Positions 26,683 through 34,713 of a stretch of 64,000 nt of DNA are shown here, piece after piece. This stretch comes from Myxococcales bacterium. GTDB lineage: Bacteria; Myxococcota_A; Polyangia; Polyangiales; Polyangiaceae. The position numbers were made by a program, and so were the translations under genes. How positions within the stretch are numbered: position 1 is the first letter of the stretch; each line of letters opens with the position of its first letter. Location of the stretch: positions 1 through 64,000 of the forward strand of contig SECP01000001.1 of the NCBI GenBank assembly GCA_004193285.1, read 5' to 3'. The notes beneath the pieces were generated by a model. The model did not search any database. It saw only the letters and a list, made by a program, of their open reading frames with translations, and was not told where the DNA came from.

Positions 26683-27385
26683 AGAGCCGCTGAAACAGGG
26701 CCGCCACGAAGGCGTCGTCGATGCTCTCAAGCGAGGTGACGATCGCGTCCGCGCCGGAGCCGCCGAGCTCCTGCTGCGAGTAAGTGTGAGTCACCCCGAT
26801 GCACGGCAGGCCAGCTGCCTTCGCCGCTTCCACGCCTGCGAGCGAATCCTCGATGACGAGAGCGCGCCGCGCGGCTTCTTCTTGCCCTCGCTCCGCGAGG
26901 TATCGAATCGCGAGCAAGTATCCTTCCGGATCCGGTTTGCACACCGTCGTGTCTTCCGCAGCCACGATGTGCTGAATCGATGAGCGTACCCCGAGCACCT
27001 CCAGCCCCAGCTCCACCTCGTCGCGCAGCGCGCCGGAGACTACCAGCGCAGGGCCTGCCGCCGCGCGGCGCTTCACGAGCTCTGCCGCTCCGGGGAACGT
27101 GGGTAGGTGCGCGCGCGCTCGCGTCATGTAGAGCGGTCGCTTGGCTTCGATGAGGGTCGCGATCTGCTCCGCGGTGGGCCGTTGCCCGGCGTCCTCCAAG
27201 ATCGCGCGGAAGGCGCCGGCGTCATCGAAGCCGAGGTAGCGGTGCAGGTAGTCGTGCTCGCTGAGCGTGACGCCCAGGCTCGCGACCACCTCCCGAAAGG
27301 TTTCGAAATGGACGACCTCGTCGTTGACGAGAACGCCGTTGAAATCGAAGAACGTGACCGGGAGCACGCTCGGAACGTACCTCAA
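26675..27385 (-). CDS. HAD-superfamily hydrolase (beta-phosphoglucomutase-like)
   Basis: 236 residues. Motif I is FFDFNGVLV, with nucleophile Asp14 but Asn16 where most members have the second Asp. A helical cap at about 25-90, motif II with VVSGA, a Lys in KPDPEGY and motif IV with VIEDSLAGVEAAKAAG complete the fold. These enzymes are phosphatases or phosphomutases of small phosphorylated sugars. The Asn is found in some subfamilies and may alter activity. The following hydrolase gene overlaps it, so they are probably co-transcribed. Confidence 0.88.
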   Translation of the reverse strand: MRYVPSVLPVTFFDFNGVLVNDEVVHFETFREVVASLGVTLSEHDYLHRYLGFDDAGAFRAILEDAGQRPTAEQIATLIEAKRPLYMTRARAHLPTFPGAAELVKRRAAAGPALVVSGALRDEVELGLEVLGVRSSIQHIVAAEDTTVCKPDPEGYLLAIRYLAERGQEEAARRALVIEDSLAGVEAAKAAGLPCIGVTHTYSQQELGGSGADAIVTSLESIDDAFVAALFQRLYG

Positions 27386-27481
27386 ACGCCCGTGAATCTG
27401 GCAGAAGTTGCAACAGCCGCCGGAGTGTGTCAGCTTCCGCCGTCCAAAAAACCGGACAGACAGAAGAATACAAGCGTAAAC

Positions 27482-27703
27482 ATGAGTAAGGGCGATCTGC
27501 TGGAGATGGAAGGCGTGATTCAGGACGCACTAGGTGGCGGCCAGTACAACATTCGCGTCGACCAGGGCGGAGCCATCGTGCGAGCGCAGCTCTCGGGTCG
27601 CATGCGGCGTCATCACATCCGCGTGCTACCTGGTGACCGCGTGCGCGTTGCGGTTTCGCCGTACGACTTGTCGCACGGGCTCATCGTCTACCGCGGCAAG
27701 TGA
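27482..27703 (+). CDS. infA: Translation initiation factor IF-1
   Basis: 73 residues, the standard length, beginning MSKGDLLEMEGVIQDALGGG and ending HGLIVYRGK. A single OB fold with the conserved RMRRHHIRVLPGDRVRV segment contacts the ribosomal A site. The start is the ATG at 27482, and a longer reading upstream is spurious. It is divergent from the HAD gene and overlaps the following lipoprotein gene by 4 nt (GTGA). Confidence 0.97.
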   Translation: MSKGDLLEMEGVIQDALGGGQYNIRVDQGGAIVRAQLSGRMRRHHIRVLPGDRVRVAVSPYDLSHGLIVYRGK

Positions 27704-28671
27704 GCTGGGGCGCGAGCGCGCCGCCGCGTGTCGCTCGCGTCGTGCTCGTGCTGCTGGCGAGCTGCGCGCGTAAGGAAGAGCCCACCGAGGGTCGGCCTCT
27801 GCCGACCTCGAGCGGCAGCGAAGCGGCGGCGGTCTCTCCGCCGCCGCGGCAGCTTTATTTGCCGGACGGCGGGGACCTCGTGCAAAACCAAGGGCAGCTG
27901 CAGCCGCGGCCCGAGCTCCTGCCCGGCGCGCCGGGGCCGCTGGGCTCGTCGTGTCCCGCCGAGATGGTGTCGGTGCGCGGCCAGTTCTGCATCGATCGCT
28001 ACGAAGTATCGGCGGTGGATGCTCGCGAGCGCCCGCTGTCGCCATACTACCCGCCGTCGCGCGAGGAGCTGGTGCACCTCTACGGTGTGTTCCGCGGCGT
28101 GACTCCGCGTCGCACGGCGCCGGCCTTGCCCTTGCCACCCGAATTTGCGCTCAACGAGAGCTTCGAGGCACGAGCCACGTCCGTTGCGAACGTCGTGCCG
28201 AACGGTTACCTCAGCGGAGTCATTGCCCGCCGCATTTGCGAAAGCGCGGGCAAGCGACTCTGCAGTCCCGCCGAATGGGTCACTGCCTGCAAGGGACAGA
28301 ACGCCACGAAGTACCCCTATGGGGATCGTTACGAGGAGGGTACCTGCAACGTCTTTCGGGAATCCCACCCCGCGGTCGTGCTCTACGGAGATGCATCCAA
28401 AAATCACCTGGATCCGCGCCTGAACCTCGCGGAAGGCGCCGCGGGGCCGTTGCTACGCAAAACCGGAGGTACGCCTCTCTGCCGCAGCGTCTGGGGCCAG
28501 GACGCCATCTACGACATGGTCGGCAACTTGGATGAGTGGGTGGACGACCCGGGAGGCGCGTTTCAGGGTGGCTTTTACGCGCGCAGCACCCGCGAGGGGT
28601 GCGATGCCCGCATCACTGTCCACCCCCCGCCGTACTCGGATTACAGCCTGGGGACTCGCTGCTGCAAGTAG
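27700..28671 (+). CDS. Lipoprotein with formylglycine-generating-enzyme-like domain
   Basis: 323 residues from a GTG overlapping the infA stop. Lipobox LASC (19-22), then a Pro/Ser-rich spacer. The C-terminal ~220 residues form an FGE-sulfatase/SUMF1-like domain: FCIDRYEVS, ARRICESAGKRLCSPAEWVTAC, YPYGD, and DMVGNLDEWVDD. Bacterial members in this lipidated context are often enzymatically uncharacterised. The catalytic Cys pair of true formylglycine-generating enzymes is not evident. Translational coupling to infA is unexpected for a surface lipoprotein. Confidence 0.85.
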   Translation: MSWGASAPPRVARVVLVLLASCARKEEPTEGRPLPTSSGSEAAAVSPPPRQLYLPDGGDLVQNQGQLQPRPELLPGAPGPLGSSCPAEMVSVRGQFCIDRYEVSAVDARERPLSPYYPPSREELVHLYGVFRGVTPRRTAPALPLPPEFALNESFEARATSVANVVPNGYLSGVIARRICESAGKRLCSPAEWVTACKGQNATKYPYGDRYEEGTCNVFRESHPAVVLYGDASKNHLDPRLNLAEGAAGPLLRKTGGTPLCRSVWGQDAIYDMVGNLDEWVDDPGGAFQGGFYARSTREGCDARITVHPPPYSDYSLGTRCCK

Positions 28672-28685
28672 GCGGCCAATGAGCC

Positions 28686-28721
28686 GACCCCGACCAACCT
28701 GCGCAACAAATTAGGGGTCAG
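28686..28721. repeat. Short dispersed repeat, copy 2
   Basis: On the minus strand it reads CTGACCCCTAATTTGTTG and continues to GGTCGGGGTC, giving complementary GACCCC/GGGGTC ends. It closely resembles 14235-14273 in the opposite orientation. It sits between two lipoprotein genes and might act as a terminator hairpin. Confidence 0.45.
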
Positions 28722-28749
28722 TGTCGGTGGATGTCGTACCATTTGCTAC

Positions 28750-29142
28750 ATGAAGACGCCGTTCTCCTGGCCCCTCGTCATGTTGCTACCAACGCTAGCA
28801 ATTACAACGGGTTGCGGGCACCCGGTGCAGCGGTCGCTGGAGGGACGCTGGCTAGGTGAGGCCGTGGAAAACTTCCAGGACTCGCAGCTGGCCGCGGCGA
28901 CCGGCTGGGCCCGGGGTCTCAGCTTCGAGTTCGCGGGCTCGAGCGTCACGGTCGCGATTCCTGCCGAAGAGGCGCGGACGGGTCGCTACGCCGTCTCGAG
29001 CGTCCACGAGTCCGACGTTCGGCTCGCCTTCACCACCAAGGACGGCAAGACGTCATCGGCGCTGTTCAAGCTCGACAACGACCGCAGCATGCGCTGGATG
29101 CTCGGGCAGGGCCGTGCGGTGGTGCTGCGCCGCGACCGCTGA
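28750..29142 (+). CDS. Small hypothetical lipoprotein
   Basis: 130 residues, with a signal peptide and lipobox TTGC (19-22). The mature part contains a compact beta-rich sequence (LEGRWLGEAVENF, GLSFEFAGSSVTVAIP, VRLAFTTKDGKTSSALFKL) that resembles small lipocalin-like or META-type barrels. Identity is not firm. It is convergent with the FecR-like gene, with a 10-nt gap. Confidence 0.7.
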   Translation: MKTPFSWPLVMLLPTLAITTGCGHPVQRSLEGRWLGEAVENFQDSQLAAATGWARGLSFEFAGSSVTVAIPAEEARTGRYAVSSVHESDVRLAFTTKDGKTSSALFKLDNDRSMRWMLGQGRAVVLRRDR

Positions 29143-29152
29143 ACGCTCGTGC

Positions 29153-30238
29153 TCAGCGCTTCAGCTCGAGCATGCGCGTCACGCTCGCGCCCTGGGTCGA
29201 AGGGGCGAACGTGACCTGGGCGATGCCTGCCGCCGCGCACTCCTCGGCGTCCGGCGAGAGCGGGGGCTGAAAGTCGACGTCCGAGACCGCGCCCGAGGCA
29301 TCGATCTTCAAGCTCAGCGCGGTGCGCACCGTGATCTGAACACCCTCCGCGCTCGTGGTGTGCTGGCTGAAGCAGGTGGAAGCAGCATCCACGATCCGCG
29401 CGATGCCAACTTCGATGTCGTTGATCGAGGGCTCGGGAGGCAGCGGCGGGCTCGCCTCTCCCACGAGCGAGCTTGCGGAAGCAGCCGGCGCGGCTTCGCG
29501 GCGCGGCGCGAGCTTGAGCGGCTCCGCGCGCCGTTCTTCGCTCGCACCCAGGGGCCGCCCGTCGATGCTGCCGCTGCGCCCGTCCGGCGCAAAGTCCCCG
29601 TGCGCAGGGGCCTTGAGGAAGAACGCGGGCACGCCGCCGATCGGGCCCACCGCCACCGTGCCCTCGCGCACCTGAACGATGACCCGGCCATTCTCGAGGC
29701 TGACGCGGAAAACCGTACCGTGCACCGCGATACGCGTGCTGGCCGCCTCGACCACGAAGGTCTCCGGCTTGGGGTTGGGGACGACCTCCGCGAGGAGGCT
29801 GCCCCGCTCCAGCCGCACGCTGACCCGCTCGTCCCGCCCGGTGAGGACCGCGCTGCTCTGGGGAGCGAGCGTCCACGTTGCGCGCCACGGGTGATCCACC
29901 GACACCTCTCGGTCGCGCGCGGCCACGCGCGTGCCGAGCGGGAGCTTGTCGCCGTTCTTGCGCAGCGGCTCGGTCGCTTCGATGACCGCGGGCGGCGCTG
30001 GCCGCACCGCCATGTCTGCTCGCCTGCCCACGAGCCACACCGCCACCGCGGCTGCGACCGCGAGCACGGCCCACGCGAGCGGGTAGAGGGAACGCTTGAC
30101 CGCCGGCGCGCCACCACGGCTCACGGAGCGAACCAGGCGCTCTTCCACGCCGGACCAGTCCAGCTCCGGCGGCTTTTCCGCGCGGGCCTCGCGAACGAGC
30201 CGGCGTAGAGCCGCTTCACGCGACGCTTGGTTGCTCAT
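29153..30238 (-). CDS. FecR-domain membrane regulator with AgmX-like C-terminal domain
   Basis: 361 residues. A cytoplasmic N-terminus of about 50 residues is followed by one membrane helix (about 51-71). A periplasmic FecR domain follows at about 110-200 (WTLAPQSSAVLTG, STRIAVHGTVFRVSL, VREGTVAV). The C-terminal ~85 residues contain two Cys and a TonB-C/AgmX-like pattern (SLKIDASGAVSDVDF). It is translationally coupled to the ECF sigma gene by an ATGA overlap, so it most likely senses an envelope signal and controls that sigma factor. Confidence 0.85.
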   Translation of the reverse strand: MSNQASREAALRRLVREARAEKPPELDWSGVEERLVRSVSRGGAPAVKRSLYPLAWAVLAVAAAVAVWLVGRRADMAVRPAPPAVIEATEPLRKNGDKLPLGTRVAARDREVSVDHPWRATWTLAPQSSAVLTGRDERVSVRLERGSLLAEVVPNPKPETFVVEAASTRIAVHGTVFRVSLENGRVIVQVREGTVAVGPIGGVPAFFLKAPAHGDFAPDGRSGSIDGRPLGASEERRAEPLKLAPRREAAPAASASSLVGEASPPLPPEPSINDIEVGIARIVDAASTCFSQHTTSAEGVQITVRTALSLKIDASGAVSDVDFQPPLSPDAEECAAAGIAQVTFAPSTQGASVTRMLELKR

Positions 30239-30969
30239 GCCGGCTCCTTGGCGTGGCTTCCGCGTGAGGGTGCGCTGACCGCGGCGAGCTCGCCGGCCAC
30301 ACCGGCCAAGGTCGGCTCTTCCTCGAGCAGCGTGAGCAGCTCGCGACGGGCGTAGAACAGGCGCGTGCGCACGGTGAGCACCGGCGAGCCGACGATTTTC
30401 GCGATTTCCCCCGGCGCCAAACCTTCCAGCTCGTGCAGGATGAACACCAGCCGCTTCTTCTCACTCAGACGATCCAGCAGACGGTGAAACGCGTGCACTC
30501 GGCGTTGCTGCTCAAGCTGCTCATCGGCGAAGGGGCGATGATCGACGGCAACCAAGCTCTCGGGCGCCTCGCCGAACACCGGGCGGCTCTTGGACGCGCG
30601 GCGGTGCATGAGCACGACGTTCACGGTGACGCGGTAGAGCCACGTAGAGAAGCGAGCGCCGTGACGAAAATCTCGAATGCTGCGGTGCACCTGGAGGAAG
30701 ACCTCCTGCACGATGTCTTCCAGATCCGCTCCGCGACCGAGCATGCGCTGCGCGAGCCTCGCGACGTCCGCGTGGTGCTCGCGGAAGAGTTGGCGAAAGG
30801 CCTCGGTTTCGCCGCGCTGACAGCGCTCCACGAGGCCGAGTGGTTCCACGCTCGTGATTTTAACAGCGACGGGGCCGGCTGGCTCGCGCTTGGAGGGGTT
30901 ATCCCACCAAGCGGCAGCGAAGAGCGGGCGCTCCGTCGAGGGCGGAAGCAGAGACAGGGCGATTGCCAA
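30235..30969 (-). CDS. ECF-type RNA polymerase sigma factor
   Basis: Up to 244 residues; the first ~40 look non-conserved and an internal start is possible. Region 2 contains FRQLFREHHADVARLAQRML, LEDIVQEVFLQVHR and FSTWLYRVTVNVVLMHRR. Region 4 contains LSEKKRLVFILHELEGLAPGEIAKI. It belongs to the RpoE-like ECF class. It is the first gene of a two-gene operon with the FecR-type regulator. Confidence 0.93.
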   Translation of the reverse strand: MAIALSLLPPSTERPLFAAAWWDNPSKREPAGPVAVKITSVEPLGLVERCQRGETEAFRQLFREHHADVARLAQRMLGRGADLEDIVQEVFLQVHRSIRDFRHGARFSTWLYRVTVNVVLMHRRASKSRPVFGEAPESLVAVDHRPFADEQLEQQRRVHAFHRLLDRLSEKKRLVFILHELEGLAPGEIAKIVGSPVLTVRTRLFYARRELLTLLEEEPTLAGVAGELAAVSAPSRGSHAKEPA

Positions 30970-31014
30970 CCCCAGCTCTGGTGCACGCCCCCGCGGGCAT
31001 TTTCAGTCAGTGGC

Positions 31015-31347
31015 TCAGAAAAGCGACTTCAGATCCGTCGCGCTCTTCTTTTTCTGCTCGAGCAGGTAGTTTACGGCTCGGAGCAGGCGGGTCTTGGTCG
31101 GGCCAGAGACGGGCTTGCCAGCGCTCGCCGCCGCAAGGGCGCGGCTCGTGGCCGGGCGACCGGAGCGCGGCTTGGTCGGCTTCTCCGCGCCCTCCGCCGG
31201 CTTGGTCTCGCTCTTCTTGGCGTTGCGGCGCGCGAGGCGCTTTGCGCGGTCTTCCGGCTGCAAGGACTCGAGCTTCTTCGAGGCAGCAGCGATGCGGCGC
31301 GGGTCAATCTTGTTGTCGACGATGAACTGGGCAAACTTGCTGGCCAT
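31015..31347 (-). CDS. Small basic hypothetical protein
   Basis: 110 residues from the ATG at 31347. An upstream extension of the frame reads as non-coding. The N-terminal half is a helical, Lys/Arg-rich segment (MASKFAQFIVDNKIDPRRI, KRLARRNAKK). The middle is Pro/Lys-rich and disordered, and the C-terminus again helical (TRLLRAVNYLLEQKKK). The strong positive charge suggests nucleic-acid or ribosome binding, but this is only inference. It is divergent from the nucleoside phosphorylase operon. Confidence 0.65.
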   Translation of the reverse strand: MASKFAQFIVDNKIDPRRIAAASKKLESLQPEDRAKRLARRNAKKSETKPAEGAEKPTKPRSGRPATSRALAAASAGKPVSGPTKTRLLRAVNYLLEQKKKSATDLKSLF

Positions 31348-31493
31348 AGGGGAGCTTTCGCGAAAAGGAGGCGGACCATAGCTGGCTTTGTGGCGGACAC
31401 AAGGCCGATTCCTCCCGTTTTGGGCCGGGCTGGGGCGCGCGCCGCTCCCAAATCTGGCAAACTGCCGGCTACGGGGACGATTTCCCGCCATCC

Positions 31494-32327
31494 ATGGACG
31501 CGACCGAGTCGACCAAGCTCACCGAGGCAGCGACATTCGTTCAGCGCAGCACCGCGGGAGCCCCACCGCGGGTGGGCCTGGTGCTCGGCTCCGGCCTGGG
31601 CGCGCTCGCGGACGAGCTCGCGCAGCTGCATCGCGTGCCGTACGCGAGCATCCCACACCACCCGACCTCCACCGTCGCGGGGCACGCCGGGAACCTTTGT
31701 TTGGGCGAGCTCGCGGGCGTCCCGGTCGCGTGCATGCAGGGGCGCGTGCACGCTTACGAAGGCCACGCGCTCAGCCGAGTCGTGTTCGGTGTGCGGCTCC
31801 TGGCCGAGCTGGGCTGCGGCGTCGTCCTGCTCAGCAACGCCGCGGGCGGCATCGCCGAGCGCTTGTCCGCGGGCAGCCTGATGCGCATCGACGACCACAT
31901 CAACTTGATGGGTGATAGCCCGCTCCGCGGACCGTGTGAGCGTGGGCCTCGGTTTCCGGACATGTCGCGCGCTTACGACGCGGAGGTGGCCACTGCCTGC
32001 GAGCTCGCCGCGCGCGACGTGGGCGTGCAGCTGGAGCAGGGCGTCTACGCCGGCTTGCTCGGGCCAAGCTACGAAACTCCGGCCGAGATCCGGATGCTCG
32101 CCACGCTCGGGGCGGACGCGGTCGGCATGAGCACGGTGCCGGAGGTGATCGCGCTGCGCCAGCTCGGCGTCCGCGTCGGGGCGGTGAGCTGCATCACCAA
32201 TCTGGCCGCAGGCCGTTCACCAGTCCCGCTCAGTCACGCGGAGGTGGAGGCCACCGCCGCGCGGGTCAAGTCGGACTTCGTGCGGCTCTTCACGGCCTGG
32301 GTGGGCCGAGTCGGAGGGGCCACGTGA
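31494..32327 (+). CDS. Purine-nucleoside phosphorylase
   Basis: 277 residues, the trimeric PNP class. It has phosphate-binding GSGLG (32-36), the STVAGHAGN segment, SYETPAE (192-198), GMSTVPE (211-217) and Asn236 in CITNLAAG, the residue that selects 6-oxopurines. It cleaves inosine, guanosine and deoxy forms with phosphate. It is the first of three overlapping genes, each junction a GTGA overlap, that begin nucleoside salvage. Confidence 0.95.
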   Translation: MDATESTKLTEAATFVQRSTAGAPPRVGLVLGSGLGALADELAQLHRVPYASIPHHPTSTVAGHAGNLCLGELAGVPVACMQGRVHAYEGHALSRVVFGVRLLAELGCGVVLLSNAAGGIAERLSAGSLMRIDDHINLMGDSPLRGPCERGPRFPDMSRAYDAEVATACELAARDVGVQLEQGVYAGLLGPSYETPAEIRMLATLGADAVGMSTVPEVIALRQLGVRVGAVSCITNLAAGRSPVPLSHAEVEATAARVKSDFVRLFTAWVGRVGGAT

Positions 32328-32758
32328 GTGAGCCGCTGCTGTCGCTCGCCGAGCTCACCGCGGAGGAGCAGCAGCTCGTAGCCAGCGCCGAGCTCGCGGC
32401 CCAGCGAGCCTACTGCCGGTACTCCAAGTACGCGGTCGGCGCGGCCCTCCAGGCTTCGAGCGGCCGCATCTACTCGGGATGCAACGTAGAGAACGCCAGC
32501 TACGGAGCGACGCTATGCGCCGAGCGCGCCGCGGTGTGCGCGCTGGTAGCAGCGGGCGAGCGTCGCATCCACGCCGTGTGCGTGTACGCCCGCGCCGAGC
32601 CCATGCCCATGCCGTGCGGGGTGTGCCGCCAGGTGATCTCCGAATTCTGCCGCGACGCGACGGTCTTGGTCGCGGGGCCCCGCGGAGTGCTGCGTCGCTC
32701 GTTCAAGGCGCTCCTGCCGGATGCCTTCGAGCTCTCACCAGACGAGGACGCCCCGTGA
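32324..32758 (+). CDS. cdd: Cytidine deaminase
   Basis: 144 residues, the tetrameric type. It carries CNVENASYG (53-61), zinc ligand Cys65 with catalytic Glu67 (CAE) and PCGVC with Cys98 and Cys101. It converts cytidine and deoxycytidine to uridine forms. A GTG start overlaps the PNP stop and the stop overlaps the next gene, so all three genes are probably translated in a coupled fashion. Confidence 0.95.
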   Translation: MSEPLLSLAELTAEEQQLVASAELAAQRAYCRYSKYAVGAALQASSGRIYSGCNVENASYGATLCAERAAVCALVAAGERRIHAVCVYARAEPMPMPCGVCRQVISEFCRDATVLVAGPRGVLRRSFKALLPDAFELSPDEDAP

Positions 32759-33507
32759 GCGGGCCGCGCTTCGTGCCCGCGGGACGCCTGATCTTGGATC
32801 AACCCCCCGAGCTCGTGGTGCATGACGAGCTGCAGCCTTGCCCCTACCTCGAAGGGCGCCTCTCTCGCCTGCCGCTGCGCATCCCCGCCCGCAGCCTCTC
32901 GCGCGACGAGCTGGAGGTGCGGCTCTCGCGAGGAGATCGCCGACAGGGGCTCTTCCTCTATCGCCCGGCGTGCCCGGGCTGCGTCGCGTGCGAGCCGATT
33001 CGGCTAGATTTGCAGTCTTTTCGCCCGAACCGCTCCCAGCGGCGGACCCTCGCCCGTGGCGATCGCGAGCTCACCCTGGAGCTGGGCGAGCCGGTCGCCG
33101 ATCTGGAGCGGGTGGCGCTCTACAACCGTCACAAGGCGCTGCGAGGCTTGTCCGCCGGGCAGGGTGAGGTGGACGTCCGAAGCTACCGCGAGTTTCTCGC
33201 CATGACTTGCTGCGACACGCTGGAGCTTCGCTATCGCCTCGGCGGTAAGCTGGTCGGAGTCGCGATCGCGGATCGCAGCGACGAAGCGCTCTCGGCCGTG
33301 TATTGCTACTACGATCCGAGCTACGAGCGGCTAGGCCTCGGCACCTACTCCATCTTGAAGCAGCTAGAGCTATGCCAGAGCTGGGGCCTCCGCTACCTGT
33401 ACCTCGGGCTGTACATCGCCGAGTCCTTGCACATGCGCTACAAGGCTCGCTTCCTACCTCATCAGCGCCTGCTGGACGGCGCTTGGCAGGAGGTCACGCA
33501 GCCGTAG
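32755..33507 (+). CDS. bpt: Aspartate/glutamate leucyltransferase (Bpt; ATE family)
   Basis: 250 residues from the GTG overlapping the cdd stop. The N-terminal Cys cluster (CPYLEG, then CPGCVACEPIRLDL) and FRPNRSQRR are hallmarks of the ATE family. The C-terminal half shows a GNAT-like region with YCYYDPSYERLGLGTYS and LRYLYLGLYI. Bacterial Bpt transfers leucine to N-terminal acidic residues, marking proteins for ClpAP. The tail overlaps the convergent MFS gene by 14 nt. Confidence 0.93.
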   Translation: MSGPRFVPAGRLILDQPPELVVHDELQPCPYLEGRLSRLPLRIPARSLSRDELEVRLSRGDRRQGLFLYRPACPGCVACEPIRLDLQSFRPNRSQRRTLARGDRELTLELGEPVADLERVALYNRHKALRGLSAGQGEVDVRSYREFLAMTCCDTLELRYRLGGKLVGVAIADRSDEALSAVYCYYDPSYERLGLGTYSILKQLELCQSWGLRYLYLGLYIAESLHMRYKARFLPHQRLLDGAWQEVTQP

Positions 33508-34705
33508 CGCGCTCGCGTAGGACCGGCAGCAGGCAAGCGGCGCCGAGCAGCGCCATCACGACCAAGCCCGGAAAGAGCGCATCCCAGCCGTAGCGCTCGG
33601 CGAGCCGCGGCACGGTGAGGCCTTCTACGAGGGCGCCCACGGAGCCGACGCCGTTCACGAAGCCGGTCGACATGGCCGCGGCGTGGCGGCCGCCCGCGTC
33701 TTGCGCGGCGGCGCCGCACACGATGGAGTCCGGCGCGAACAAAAACGCGCCGATCAGAGCGAATAGAACGGCGTTGGACCACGGGCTTTGCCCCACCAGC
33801 GCCGCGCTGGCCAGCAGCGCCAGCGCGAGCCCGAGCAACGCGGCGGCAGAGAGGGGGACCCGGCCGAGGGCGCACTTGTCGGAGAGCGCCCCGATCGCGA
33901 TCACCCCAAGCACTCCGCCGCCTTCGAATGCGGACGCGACTCCGTTGGCCAGCGCGTCCGAGTACCCGAGCCGCTCCGAGAGATAGAAGGGGAGCCAAAA
34001 CGCGAGCGTGTAGCGGATGAACTTGATGAAAAAGTAGCTGGCCCCGTAGCACCACAGCACCCGGCTGCGCAGCACGGCACGTCGGGCCTGGCCCTGCTCC
34101 GCGACCGTGGCCGGCGCTCCCGTCGATGCCGGCGGCGCGCCGCTACGAACCACGCTCAACACCAACAGCGCGACCGGGACCATGACAAGGGCCGGGAACC
34201 AAAACGCTGCGCGCCAGTCGTCGTAGCGCTGGATCAACAGCCCGAGGAGGGGACCAGCGATGAAGGGCCCGACTTGATAGCAAGTCGACCAGAGACCCAT
34301 GACGGTGCCGCGGTTCGCAGGAGTGGTCCACTCCGCCATGGCGCGCGTCGTGCCGGGCCAACCCGTCGCCTGCGCGGCGCCGTTGAGGGTGAAGAGGAGC
34401 AAAAACGGCAACGCTCCGTTCACCGCGCCGCACGCCGCGCACAGCCCGGCCGAAGCGAGCAGGCCGAAGCCGACCAAGCGGCGAGCGCCGACGCGATCGC
34501 CGAGCGCTCCGCTCACGAATTGCCCCAGGGCGTAGGCCGCCAAGTAGGCGGTGTCGACGACGCCGAGGAGCGGCGTATCCATCAGCCCCGCTTCCTTGAT
34601 GCGGTGCTTCGCGGCTCCGAACCCTTTACGACCGAGGTAGTACGTCGCGTAGGCGAGCCAGGTCGCGCCCCAGACCACGCGGCGGCGGCGCTGCTCCTGG
34701 CTCAT
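33494..34705 (-). CDS. MFS transporter, organophosphate:phosphate antiporter-like
   Basis: 403 residues with about 12 membrane helices. The N-terminal YATYYLGRKGFGAAKHRIKE, the loop GDRVGARRLVGFG and NGAAQATGWPGTTRAMAEW match the GlpT/UhpT/UhpC family. These exchange sugar phosphates or glycerol-3-phosphate for phosphate. The substrate cannot be told. It is separated by 8 nt from the FrzS-like gene upstream on the same strand, so the two may share a transcript. Confidence 0.88.
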   Translation of the reverse strand: MSQEQRRRRVVWGATWLAYATYYLGRKGFGAAKHRIKEAGLMDTPLLGVVDTAYLAAYALGQFVSGALGDRVGARRLVGFGLLASAGLCAACGAVNGALPFLLLFTLNGAAQATGWPGTTRAMAEWTTPANRGTVMGLWSTCYQVGPFIAGPLLGLLIQRYDDWRAAFWFPALVMVPVALLVLSVVRSGAPPASTGAPATVAEQGQARRAVLRSRVLWCYGASYFFIKFIRYTLAFWLPFYLSERLGYSDALANGVASAFEGGGVLGVIAIGALSDKCALGRVPLSAAALLGLALALLASAALVGQSPWSNAVLFALIGAFLFAPDSIVCGAAAQDAGGRHAAAMSTGFVNGVGSVGALVEGLTVPRLAERYGWDALFPGLVVMALLGAACLLPVLRERATAA

Positions 34706-34713
34706 CCGTAGGC

